A stretch of DNA of 64,000 nucleotides, from contig CAZIZN010000012.1 of assembly GCA_964543795.1 (NCBI GenBank), forward strand, positions 1 through 64,000, given 5' to 3'. The notes beneath the pieces were generated by a model, which saw only the letters and a list, made by a program, of their open reading frames with translations, did no database searches and was not told the DNA's origin. Shown here piece after piece: positions 54,998 to 62,760 of this stretch. Source of the stretch: JACKIC01 sp964543795. GTDB taxonomy: Bacteria > Planctomycetota > UBA1135 > UBA2386. Within the stretch, counting starts at the first letter, position 1, and each line of letters begins with the position of its first letter. A program made the position numbers and the translations under genes.

Positions 54998-55204
54998 CCG
55001 TCCCGAGGCAGGCGCCGACGATCCCGCGCCTGATCAGGGTCGTGCATGCCAGCGGGCGCGACCACGGAGCGCCGCCGGACCCGGCCCGGGGAGTTTCGTC
55101 ATCGAATTGTCACTCGCGACCGTTCGCGGACGTCTCGTTCTGGATGCGCGTGCCCGAGGAGAGTCCTGCGGGTGAGGTCCGCATCCGGTTCGAGGATCCT
55201 CCCC

Positions 55205-56866
55205 ATGAATCGCTCCCCATGCGCTCGCCTTCGCAGGCTGGCGACCGTCCTGACCGTGGCCCTTGTAGCAGCCGGTCTTCGCGCGCAGATCCTGCCGGGA
55301 TGGCCGGTCGCTCCCTTTCCCCCCGGCAACCCGACGTTCGCGAGTTCCGGCAACATCACCGATCTCCACCGCGAACTGCTCGGCAAGAACCTGTTCTGGG
55401 ACGAGCAACTCAGCACGGACGGCACGGTGTCCTGCGGCACCTGCCACGATCCGAGGTCGGGTGGCAACGACAAGAACGGCGGAGTTCAGCACCCGGGATT
55501 CGACAATCTCTTCGGCAACGCGGACGACACGTTCGGTTCGCCGGGCGTCGTGCGCTCGGACACCAACCGCGACTTCACGCCGGCCGCCGTGTTCGGCCTC
55601 GATCGCCAGGCCACGGGCCTCAATGCACCGACGATGATCGGCGCCGCGTGGTTCCAGAGGTTGTTCTGGGACAAGCGCGCCGGCCCGGTCTTCCAGGACC
55701 TCAGCGGCGCCACCGTGCCGGGATTCGCCACCAACGCTGCGCTCGAGACGCAGGCATCGGGTCCGCCCGCGAACTCGGTCGAGATGGGTCACGATGGGAC
55801 CGCGGGCCTGCAGTGGTCGCAGATCGAAGCGAAACTGGGGGTCCTGTTCCCCTTGGCGCTGGCCACGAACATCCCGCCGACCTTCGCGGTGATCCCCGGG
55901 GTCGACTACCAGCAGATGTTCGACATCGTGTACGGCCCCGGGCCGATCACGCGCGAGAAGATCACGATCGCGATCGCGGCCTACATGCGCACTCTCATCC
56001 CCGATCAGACTCCATTCGATCTGGGCACGATGACGGTGGATCAGCAGGCGGGCTTCCAGCTGTTCACCCAGCGGGGTTGCACCACCTGTCACAACGGACC
56101 GCTGTTTTCGGACGGATTGGCGCACAACATCCAGCTCGTCAACCACAACGTGTTCCCGCCGACGTTCCCGAACGACGGTTTCGGGATCGGTGTGAAGACG
56201 CCCACGTTGCGCAACGTCGGACTGCACAAGCGCTTCTTCCACAGCGGCCACATGACGTCGCTGACGCAGACGATGACGGCGCACTACAACCACCCGGCCA
56301 CGCCGATCCCGTTCCGCTTCAATCCGTTGCTGAACACGACGACGCCGCTGCCGCCCAACGGCTTGACCGAGTTCCAGCAGGTCCTGGACTTCCTGACGAA
56401 CGCGCTCACGGACCCGCGCGTGGCGGCCGGCACGGTGCCGTTCGACTTCCCGACGCTGCACGGCGAGAACGTGCCGTTCGGCAGCAACCTCGTCGGACCC
56501 GGCTCACAGGGCACCGGCGGCCTCGTGCCGATCATGATCGGCAACGCGCCGGCCAAGATCGGCAACAACGAATGGCGCCTCGGGCTCGGTGATGCTCTGC
56601 CCGGCGCTGCGGCCGCACTCTGGTTCTCTCCCTTGCTCCTGCCTGGACAGGTCATCGGTGGCATTCCCGTCGAACTCGACCTCAGCGTCGCGTTCGTGTC
56701 GGGCACGCTCACCGTGCAGACGAACGGAACCGCAACCGTGCATCAGCCGGTGCCGCTCAACCCGGGGTTGATCGGCGCGTTGCTGAACTGGCAGTGGTTC
56801 GTGCCGGACCCGGCGGCCGTGGGGTCGATCGCCGCGAGCCCGGCTGCGACGATGGTGGTGTTCTGA
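55205..56866 (+). CDS. Di-heme cytochrome c peroxidase family protein
   Basis: 553 residues with a signal peptide (LATVLTVALVAAGLRAQ). Two heme-attachment motifs are present, CGTCH at 77-81 and CTTCH at 292-296, in the spacing of MauG/CcpA-type enzymes. Family phrases include RELLGKNLFWDEQLSTDGTV, LNAPTMIGAAWFQRLFWDKR, GQ-less variants of the loop and KTPTLRNVGLHKRFFHSG. It probably reduces peroxide or oxidises a substrate in the periplasm. From about residue 470 there is an extra beta-rich tail (LGLGDALPGAAAALWFSPLL; VELDLSVAFVSGTLTV) that resembles the secreted surface domain of this genome. An ECF sigma factor is convergent 42 bp downstream. Confidence 0.9.
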   Translation: MNRSPCARLRRLATVLTVALVAAGLRAQILPGWPVAPFPPGNPTFASSGNITDLHRELLGKNLFWDEQLSTDGTVSCGTCHDPRSGGNDKNGGVQHPGFDNLFGNADDTFGSPGVVRSDTNRDFTPAAVFGLDRQATGLNAPTMIGAAWFQRLFWDKRAGPVFQDLSGATVPGFATNAALETQASGPPANSVEMGHDGTAGLQWSQIEAKLGVLFPLALATNIPPTFAVIPGVDYQQMFDIVYGPGPITREKITIAIAAYMRTLIPDQTPFDLGTMTVDQQAGFQLFTQRGCTTCHNGPLFSDGLAHNIQLVNHNVFPPTFPNDGFGIGVKTPTLRNVGLHKRFFHSGHMTSLTQTMTAHYNHPATPIPFRFNPLLNTTTPLPPNGLTEFQQVLDFLTNALTDPRVAAGTVPFDFPTLHGENVPFGSNLVGPGSQGTGGLVPIMIGNAPAKIGNNEWRLGLGDALPGAAAALWFSPLLLPGQVIGGIPVELDLSVAFVSGTLTVQTNGTATVHQPVPLNPGLIGALLNWQWFVPDPAAVGSIAASPAATMVVF

Positions 56867-56908
56867 CCGCGGCTCGACTGCGTGCGCCGTAGCGCGTCCC
56901 CGGACGCG

Positions 56909-57520
56909 TCACGGCGCATCCAGTCGTTCGAGCAGCGCGCAGAGCTGCTGCAGCCGGCGCAGCGCGCGGTAGAACCGAGCCTTGACTGCAGCCACGGAAG
57001 CGCCGCACCGCTGCGCGATCGTGGTGAACTCGAGGTCTTGCCAGAGACGCTGGCGCACGAGTTCGGCGTCGACGCCGCCGAGCAGCTTCAGGGCTGCTGC
57101 GACCCGGTCGCTCCGCGAGGAATCGGCAGCCGCGTCTGCGGTCACATCTTCGAACAAATCGCTGGACTGCGTCGCCAGCCTGCGCCGCCTGCGTCGCGCG
57201 GCGGAGAACTCGAGCTTGCAGATGCGGTGCACCCACGCCTCGAGCGGCCCCGTTCCCGTGAAGGCCGGCAACTTGGACCATGCCACGAGCATGGCGTCCT
57301 GGACCGTGTCGGCCAGGTCGTGCGCACCGAGAACTAGACCGGCGTGCGCATTCTCGGCGTGCAGCATGCGTGGGATGCACTGCAGGCGCACGACGAGTGT
57401 CTCGATCGCACTGATCGAACCTCCTGCTGCTGCGCGCACGAGGAGCAGATCCTGCTGCCCTCGTTCGCGACCTTCGATCCGACCATCGGCCGCTGCGGAC
57501 TGACGTTCCTTCTCCTGCAT
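56909..57520 (-). CDS. ECF-type RNA polymerase sigma factor
   Basis: 203 residues; the start at 57520 has a strong GGAGGAGG ribosome-binding site. Region 2 reads AHDLADTVQDAMLVAWSKLP and LEAWVHRICKLEFSAARRRR. Region 4 reads LKLLGGVDAELVRQRLWQDL then EFTTIAQRCGASVAAVKARF. It is single, with no anti-sigma or kinase beside it, and is convergent with the peroxidase gene. Upstream is a mosaic pseudogene, so a former partner may have been lost. Confidence 0.88.
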   Translation of the reverse strand: MQEKERQSAAADGRIEGRERGQQDLLLVRAAAGGSISAIETLVVRLQCIPRMLHAENAHAGLVLGAHDLADTVQDAMLVAWSKLPAFTGTGPLEAWVHRICKLEFSAARRRRRRLATQSSDLFEDVTADAAADSSRSDRVAAALKLLGGVDAELVRQRLWQDLEFTTIAQRCGASVAAVKARFYRALRRLQQLCALLERLDAP

Positions 57521-57615
57521 GGCGAGACCTCCTCCACCATCAGTGTCGCGCGCGGACGGATTCGATCACGCATTTTCTCACTTCCCGCCGACCCTGCCCG
57601 CGATCGGGAGGGCCT

Positions 57616-57744
57616 GCGAGCGTGTGTTCGGTCGCGCGCGACGCGGATTCCTGCGCAGGTAGGCGAGGTTCGTGAACGACATCGCCGCCACCGGGTGGTC
57701 ACCCTTGTAGAGCCGCCGCCGCATCGCCAGCGTTCCACGACGAG
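57616..57744 (-). pseudogene. Mosaic pseudogene from esterase and kinase-TPR fragments
   Basis: 57616-57656 is identical over 41 bases to 47895-47935, inside the esterase signal region. Immediately after, from about 57655 to 57744, the sequence matches one TPR unit of the kinase at 48679-48768 and translates on the minus strand as AMRRRLYKGDHP-like MRRRLYKGDHPVAAMSFTNL. Both pieces keep their original orientation, but about 745 bp between them are missing. Confidence 0.8.
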
Positions 57745-57782
57745 TGAGTCCACGGCGCCGGCGTCGGGCGTAGGATCCCGCC

Positions 57783-58571
57783 ATGAGCTACTTCGCGCGG
57801 ACGTTCGGCGAGCACGACGGGCGGTTGCAGGATCAGGAATGCGACGTCGAGGTCGCCGACGGCGTGATCGTCGAGCGGCGCAGCGTGCTGTGGTTGTCGG
57901 CCGGGGCGGTCGCGTCGCTGCTGCTCGGCGGCTCGCGGTTACGCGCGCAGGATCCGCAACCGGGCGAGGAATCCCGCCGCGGCCTGACGTTCGCGCAGTT
58001 CCTCGACGAGGCGCTGCCGCTCGCGCGTCGCGTCGTCGCGAGCCGGGGCGAAGACGAGGAGGCCTACCTGCTGACGATCGCCGCGGCGCTGAGCCGGCTG
58101 CAGGATCCGGACGCGCCGGTCCGCGACGCGATGCGCGAGTTCACGCGCGCGAACCGCCGCGAGGGCGAACGGTTCCCGCTGTCCGCCGTCGCGATGCGCC
58201 TCGAGCCGGGCAAGGGGTTCTCGCACCACGACCACCTCGACTACGACGGGGTGATCCTGGGCCTGCAAGGGGAGGTGCGCATCCGCAACTACGACCCGGT
58301 CGGCGAGCTGCCCCAGATCGACTCGACGGCCACGTTCGCGATCCGGCAGACGCGCGACGACCTGATCCTGCCGGGCCGCTTCTCGACGCTCGGTCGCAAC
58401 CGCGAGAACATCCACGATCTCGTCGCCGGCAAGGAGGGCGCGCGCGTGCTCGACGTGTTCACGTTCTTCTCGAACGACGCGACCTCGCGTTATCTCGACG
58501 TCGACGAGAAGCCGCGGGACGCCGACGCGCGCATCCACGACGCCGTCTGGCGACCGCGCCGGTCGCGCTGA
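57783..58571 (+). CDS. Tat-exported cupin, thiol-dioxygenase-like
   Basis: 262 residues. A twin-arginine signal is seen at about 31-50 (ERRSVLWLSAGAVASLLLGG), so a folded metalloprotein is probably exported. The cupin holds VAMRLEPGKGFSHHDHLDYD with metal ligands among H148, H149 and H151, and GRFSTLGRNRENIHDLVAGK with H211. These fit the cysteine-dioxygenase/PCO-ADO-like cupins that oxidise thiols with iron. It has a paralogue on the opposite strand at 59.1 kb, with a 58-61 aa stretch clearly related. It is four bases before the editing-domain gene. The true substrate is unknown. Confidence 0.78.
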   Translation: MSYFARTFGEHDGRLQDQECDVEVADGVIVERRSVLWLSAGAVASLLLGGSRLRAQDPQPGEESRRGLTFAQFLDEALPLARRVVASRGEDEEAYLLTIAAALSRLQDPDAPVRDAMREFTRANRREGERFPLSAVAMRLEPGKGFSHHDHLDYDGVILGLQGEVRIRNYDPVGELPQIDSTATFAIRQTRDDLILPGRFSTLGRNRENIHDLVAGKEGARVLDVFTFFSNDATSRYLDVDEKPRDADARIHDAVWRPRRSR

Positions 58572-58574
58572 ACG

Positions 58575-58991
58575 ATGCGCCTGCTCTGCTTCCAAGCCCG
58601 TCACTTCGCGTGGAGGAGCTTCGCGCGGACCGTCGGTGACGAAGGGGATCAAGGCGTCGCCGACGAGCTGCGCGACTGCGTCGTCGTGTTCGCGCACGCC
58701 GAACGGCAGGACGAGCAGGAGGATGCCCGCGACCGCGTGCTCCGCCACGCCCAGAAGCACGTCAAGTGGCTGGCCAACAAACGCGAACTGCGCGGCGTGG
58801 TCCTGCACTCGTTCACGCACCTGGGCGGCGAGAACGCATCGCCCGAGTTCGCGCGCACGTTCCTCGAGGAGCTCGCGGTGCGGCTGCAGGGCGGCGGGTA
58901 CGAGGTGAAGTGCACGCCGTTCGGCTACTTCTGCGAGTGGCAGCTCGACGTCTTCGGGGAGAGCCTCGCGAAGGTGTACAAGCACATCTGA
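58575..58991 (+). CDS. Stand-alone ThrRS-type editing domain (trans-editing deacylase-like)
   Basis: 138 residues. Region VVLHSFTHLGGENASPEFAR and KCTPFGYFCEWQL match the N-terminal editing domain of archaeal threonyl-tRNA synthetase (tRNA_synt Ser-editing, D-aminoacyl-tRNA deacylase fold), where HSFTHL and TPFGY are core motifs (residues 78-83 and 114-118). That domain removes serine mischarged on tRNA-Thr. As a free protein it would be a trans-editing factor, or reused for another ester. No synthetase lies near. It follows the exported cupin by 3 bp, so co-expression is likely although one is exported and this one is cytoplasmic. Confidence 0.8.
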   Translation: MRLLCFQARHFAWRSFARTVGDEGDQGVADELRDCVVVFAHAERQDEQEDARDRVLRHAQKHVKWLANKRELRGVVLHSFTHLGGENASPEFARTFLEELAVRLQGGGYEVKCTPFGYFCEWQLDVFGESLAKVYKHI

Positions 58992-59119
58992 CGCGACGAA
59001 GCGTCGACCAGGGCATGTCGAACCGGATCCGGGCCGGCGACGACCACGAGCACCTCGAACGGCAGCCCGGCTGCACGGCCGTCCTCCAGCGGCCGCGGCG
59101 AAAACACCCAGCCGCCCCC

Positions 59120-59827
59120 TCAAACCCACCGCGCCCGGTACCGCCGCGCCGCCTTCGTCGCGTCGTCCACCCACGCCAGATCGTGCGAACGCGCCGCCGC
59201 GTGCAGCCACACGAACAGGTCGAGCACGCGCGCGCCCTCGGGGCCGGCGCGGAACTCGTGCACGTTGTCGCGCGCGCGCGTCAACAAGGAGAAGCGTCCC
59301 GGGCGCAGCCACTGCCGCGCCGATTCCTGCAGCGTGACCTCGGCCGTGTCGGTCCCGCCGTCGACGACGTCGAAGCTGCGGATCTCGAGGTCGCCGTCGA
59401 CGCATAGGATCGCGCCGAACATGCCGCGGTGATCGTGCAGCGGGATCGCGCCGCCGGGCGCGACGTGGATCTGGTGCGTGATCACCGCCGGGCGCGCACC
59501 GTCTTCGGGAACGCGACCCTCGCGGCGATAGGTCCACGAGTGCGCGTCGAGGAACGCCTTCTCCTGGGCCGTCATCGCGCCGAACGGGTCGGGCGGCACC
59601 GCGTCGAGCTGCGCGAACAGCGCGGTCGCGCCGTGCACCCACGCCTCGTCGTTGGGCTTATCGCCCTGCAGGTGCCGCGCGACGAGCGCATGCGCACCTT
59701 CGAGGATCTGCGCGAGCGTCGCGTTCGTGGCGGTCTCCGCCGGCGCGCGCGCCACGAACGGTGCGGCCAGTGCACCGGCGAACAGGGTACGACGGTCGAA
59801 TCCGACGCCTGGGGGCTGGACGTGCAT
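59120..59827 (-). CDS. Tat-exported cupin, paralogue of the 57.8-kb gene
   Basis: 235 residues with a twin-arginine start (FDRRTLFAGALAAPFVARAP). Metal ligands are seen in HQIHVAPGGAIPLHDHRGMF (H131, H133) and RFSLLTRARDNVHEFRAGPE (H190), the same layout as the cupin at 57.8 kb (GRFS..R.R.N.H). Overall it fits the thiol-dioxygenase-like cupins. It is convergent with the editing-domain gene; the two cupins bracket that gene on opposite strands. Substrate unknown. Confidence 0.77.
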   Translation of the reverse strand: MHVQPPGVGFDRRTLFAGALAAPFVARAPAETATNATLAQILEGAHALVARHLQGDKPNDEAWVHGATALFAQLDAVPPDPFGAMTAQEKAFLDAHSWTYRREGRVPEDGARPAVITHQIHVAPGGAIPLHDHRGMFGAILCVDGDLEIRSFDVVDGGTDTAEVTLQESARQWLRPGRFSLLTRARDNVHEFRAGPEGARVLDLFVWLHAAARSHDLAWVDDATKAARRYRARWV

Positions 59828-60192
59828 GGGGGCTGACTACGGTCGGCCGCCGGCCGATGCGAGTTCGAGCGCGCCGAACCACCCGCCCGGTGACGACCAG
59901 CGCAACACGTTCACAGAGTGCCCCGAACGCTCGAGAACGCCTGGAAGAAGGCGCGAGAGGATCGGCATGATTGCGACCAGCGACGAACGCTGTTGCCCCA
60001 CGCATACCCGCTCCGACGACGCACCGTGCCATCCCAGTCCTTTGTGCGCGGTTGCGCCCGGCAAGGGACACCAGCCGCGCGGACGGAGCGTGTGCGACGA
60101 CCGCAAAACGGGGCAGGCGCTGCCCAGACCAGGAACCGCGTGCGGCGGCTCTCGTTTGGCCCGCCGGGACCCGCCCGCCCACTCCTCCGACC
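59828..60192. other. Intergenic region with no recognisable gene
   Basis: An 89-residue minus frame ends NVLRWSSPGGWFGALELASA, which has a coding look, but no start, homologue or motif supports it. It could be a gene tail or the leader of the cupin transcript. The rest shows nothing. Confidence 0.4.
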
Positions 60193-61887
60193 ATGACCCG
60201 ATCCCGCCTGCTGCGACTGTTCGTCACGGTTTGCTGTGCATTCGGCCTGTGGCTGCTGCTGCGCGACGAACCCGCGTACGCCCCCGAGCCCACCAACCCA
60301 TCCAGCCCGAGCGCTGAGCCGGCGCCGACCGAACCCGAAGCGGCGCCAGTTCAGCGCCCGCCTGCGGAGCCCGAACGCACGCAAACGCCACCTCCGGCAC
60401 CTCGAGACCCCGGCCGCACTTCGCCAGCCGCGCCGGGTCTGCGTGGCTTCGTGAAGGAGTTGCAAGGCGACGGTCTCCCGGAAATCCTGGTCGAGCAGGT
60501 CGATGCCGAGGGGCGCTCGCTGCTCAGCACGACGACGGATGCCGCGGGCCGATTCGCCTTCGACGCGATGGCGCCAGCAGCGACGCACCTGGTCACACGG
60601 CCAGCCCCGCGTGGCCTGCCACGCCTGCGGCACGGCATGCCGCGCACGTCTGGCCCAGGCGGCCCCGGCGGGCTGGGCGGCCAAGGCGGCGCGGAGATCT
60701 ACCTGTGGCGACCGCCCGCCGGCACGATCCGCGGGACCGTGGTCGACGCCACCGGGACACCGGTGGCCGATGCCGCGGTCGCGACGGACCGCCCCTTCCT
60801 GCTGATGCCCAACGTCTCGCTCGACGTGCTCGAGGGCGACGAGCCGCAGCCGGCGTTCGAGGCGCGCACCGACGCGAACGGGTGCTTCGAGCTCCCGTCC
60901 GCGCGGCGCGGCACGCACGTGCTGCGCGCGCAGCACCAGGGCCGGTCGGGCTCGGTCAAGGCCAGCCCTGGGGACGCCGGCGTCGTGATCCGGCTCGGCA
61001 CCCATCTCGGCGGCGACACGGTCGTCTCGGGGCAGCTGACCGACCAGGTGACCGGCGCAGCGATCGCCGGCGCCACGGTGTGGGTGCAGCACGTGCGCAA
61101 GACGGAAGGAGGCAGCTCTTCGATCGGTGTCGGCAACACGACGACCGACCCGCAGGGCCGCTACGAAGTGCAAGGGCTCGACCCCGGCACGTACCGCGTC
61201 GTGTCGCGACCCGCCGGCTACGCAAGACAGGAGGCGGTGAAGGTCTGCGACTCGGGGCAGAACGTCCTGGATCTCGCGCTGCTTCCCGCGCGAAGCCTGC
61301 GCGTCCGGGTGCTGCTACCGGGCGGCGATCCGGCCAGGGGCGCAGAAGTCCGCGTACGCGACGAGCGCGGCCGACCGGTCCAGATGCAGGGAGACTTCGG
61401 CATGGACAGCAGCCGCATCCGGGTCGACGCCGACGGCGTCGCTCGACTGCGCGCACTTCCCGCCGCGCCACTCGACCTCACAGCAGTGCGCGGCGACCTG
61501 GTCCCGTCGGCGCGGCTGCAGGTGGACCTGCGCGTCGAGCCGCCCGAAGAGCTGACCATCGAGTTGCCGAGCAGCGTGTCCCGCTTTGCGCGCAAGCACT
61601 ACTTCGTGCTGCTCGATGAGGACGGCAGGCCGGCCACGTTCGCAGGAACGGTCGTCGCTCGCTCGTTCGACGGGGCGACGCTGTTGTCCCACGTGGAGGG
61701 TCGATGGCGCGGCAAGGAGTTCGTCTTCGGCAACGACGAGCGCCATGGGTTCCGCGAGCCGACGATCGCGGTCGGCGCGATCGCTGGCGACTGCCGCGTC
61801 GAGATCACCGTGCCCGGCTACCGCACGGAAACGCTAGTGCTGCCGGCGAACGCCGAGAGCCCGACGAGAGTCCGACTGAGCCGGTGA
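60193..61887 (+). CDS. Exported carboxypeptidase-regulatory-like protein
   Basis: 564 residues. MTRSRLLRLFVTVCCAFGLW is a signal or membrane anchor, followed by a long Pro/Glu-rich linker (residues 25-75) that would span the wall. Several beta-sandwich units come next: LRGFVKELQGDGLPEILVEQ, GTIRGTVVDATGTPVADAAV, VSGQLTDQVTGAAIAGATVW, TTTDPQGRYEVQGLDPGTYR. The ending ESPTRVRLSR resembles the tails AATVVLSR and AAIVVLSRR of the two broken paralogues at 45.3 and 11.1 kb, which supports their identity. It is a surface scaffold by family; no enzyme motif. Confidence 0.82.
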   Translation: MTRSRLLRLFVTVCCAFGLWLLLRDEPAYAPEPTNPSSPSAEPAPTEPEAAPVQRPPAEPERTQTPPPAPRDPGRTSPAAPGLRGFVKELQGDGLPEILVEQVDAEGRSLLSTTTDAAGRFAFDAMAPAATHLVTRPAPRGLPRLRHGMPRTSGPGGPGGLGGQGGAEIYLWRPPAGTIRGTVVDATGTPVADAAVATDRPFLLMPNVSLDVLEGDEPQPAFEARTDANGCFELPSARRGTHVLRAQHQGRSGSVKASPGDAGVVIRLGTHLGGDTVVSGQLTDQVTGAAIAGATVWVQHVRKTEGGSSSIGVGNTTTDPQGRYEVQGLDPGTYRVVSRPAGYARQEAVKVCDSGQNVLDLALLPARSLRVRVLLPGGDPARGAEVRVRDERGRPVQMQGDFGMDSSRIRVDADGVARLRALPAAPLDLTAVRGDLVPSARLQVDLRVEPPEELTIELPSSVSRFARKHYFVLLDEDGRPATFAGTVVARSFDGATLLSHVEGRWRGKEFVFGNDERHGFREPTIAVGAIAGDCRVEITVPGYRTETLVLPANAESPTRVRLSR

Positions 61888-62089
61888 GGACGCGCCGCAG
61901 CCCCGCGGCGGTCTCCGGTTGACCGACCCCCGGGGACAGATGGGGCAACTTCGTCGACGTCTCGTGTCCTGCGTTCCCGATGGCGTCGCGAGCTATGCTC
62001 GGTGCCTGCCGCCGCCGCGGCCAGCCGACCGCCAGGCGGTTGGATTCGCTCGGCTCGACCTCGTCGTGCAACCGCTACTCCCCCTATCG

Positions 62090-62695
62090 ATGACGATCGC
62101 GAAACTCGATCCGTGCAAGCTGACGGAGGCTTCCGAAGCGCTCGCCCGCGCATTCCAGGACGATCCGCTGCAGAGATACGTCTTCCCCGACGCGGCGGAG
62201 CGCCGGCGGCTCTCGCCAGCCCACTTCGAACCGGTGCTGAGGTACGGCCTCATGTTCGGTGAGGTGTTCGCCACGGAAGGGACCCCGTCTGGCGCCGCGG
62301 TCTGCCTTCCGCCGGGTTCTACCGACGTGACGGAGGAGCGAGCCATCGCTGCCGGCCTCGATCGGCTGCCCGCCACCATCGGGGAACAGGCCGCCAGCCG
62401 TTTCCTTGCCGTGCTGCAATTCCTCGACCCGTTCCACGGTGCGGACGTCCAGGGGCCGCACTGGTACGTGATGGTCGTCGGGGTCGAACCGGGCGCTCGC
62501 GGGCGCGGGCTGGGGCGCGCATTGCTCGAACCGATGCTGCGTCGTGCCCGCGAGGCGGGCCACCCCTGCTACCTGGAGACTGCACAGCCGGACAACGTGC
62601 CGTTCTACGAGCGCCTCGGCTTCCGCGCGCTGCGGCAGGTGCGGGACCCGGAGAGCGGACTTCCCCTGTGGACGTTCCGCTGGGATGCGAACTGA
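62090..62695 (+). CDS. GNAT family N-acetyltransferase
   Basis: 201 residues. The acetyl-CoA loop is in MVVGVEPGARGRGLGRALLE (RxxGxGxA form), followed by RRAREAGHPCYLETAQPDNV and the family tyrosine in PFYERLGFRAL. The N-terminal half (SEALARAFQDDPLQRYVFPD, then LRYGLMFGEVFATEGTPSGA) is typical of the subgroup that includes puromycin-type acetyltransferases and many uncharacterised ones. The start MTIAKLDPC at 62090 is preferred over the longer frame, whose first 57 residues lack family sequence. Substrate unknown. Confidence 0.9.
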   Translation: MTIAKLDPCKLTEASEALARAFQDDPLQRYVFPDAAERRRLSPAHFEPVLRYGLMFGEVFATEGTPSGAAVCLPPGSTDVTEERAIAAGLDRLPATIGEQAASRFLAVLQFLDPFHGADVQGPHWYVMVVGVEPGARGRGLGRALLEPMLRRAREAGHPCYLETAQPDNVPFYERLGFRALRQVRDPESGLPLWTFRWDAN

Positions 62696-62760
62696 CGCAA
62701 CGGCCGCACAACCTCCGCGGCGAGCCGCTCCGGCTGGCTGCCCGGCGCTACCATCTCGCC

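Noticed and set aside
53524..56592. A 1022-residue plus-strand frame over fumarase and peroxidase
   Set aside because: Runs out of frame with two well-supported genes and has shadow composition.
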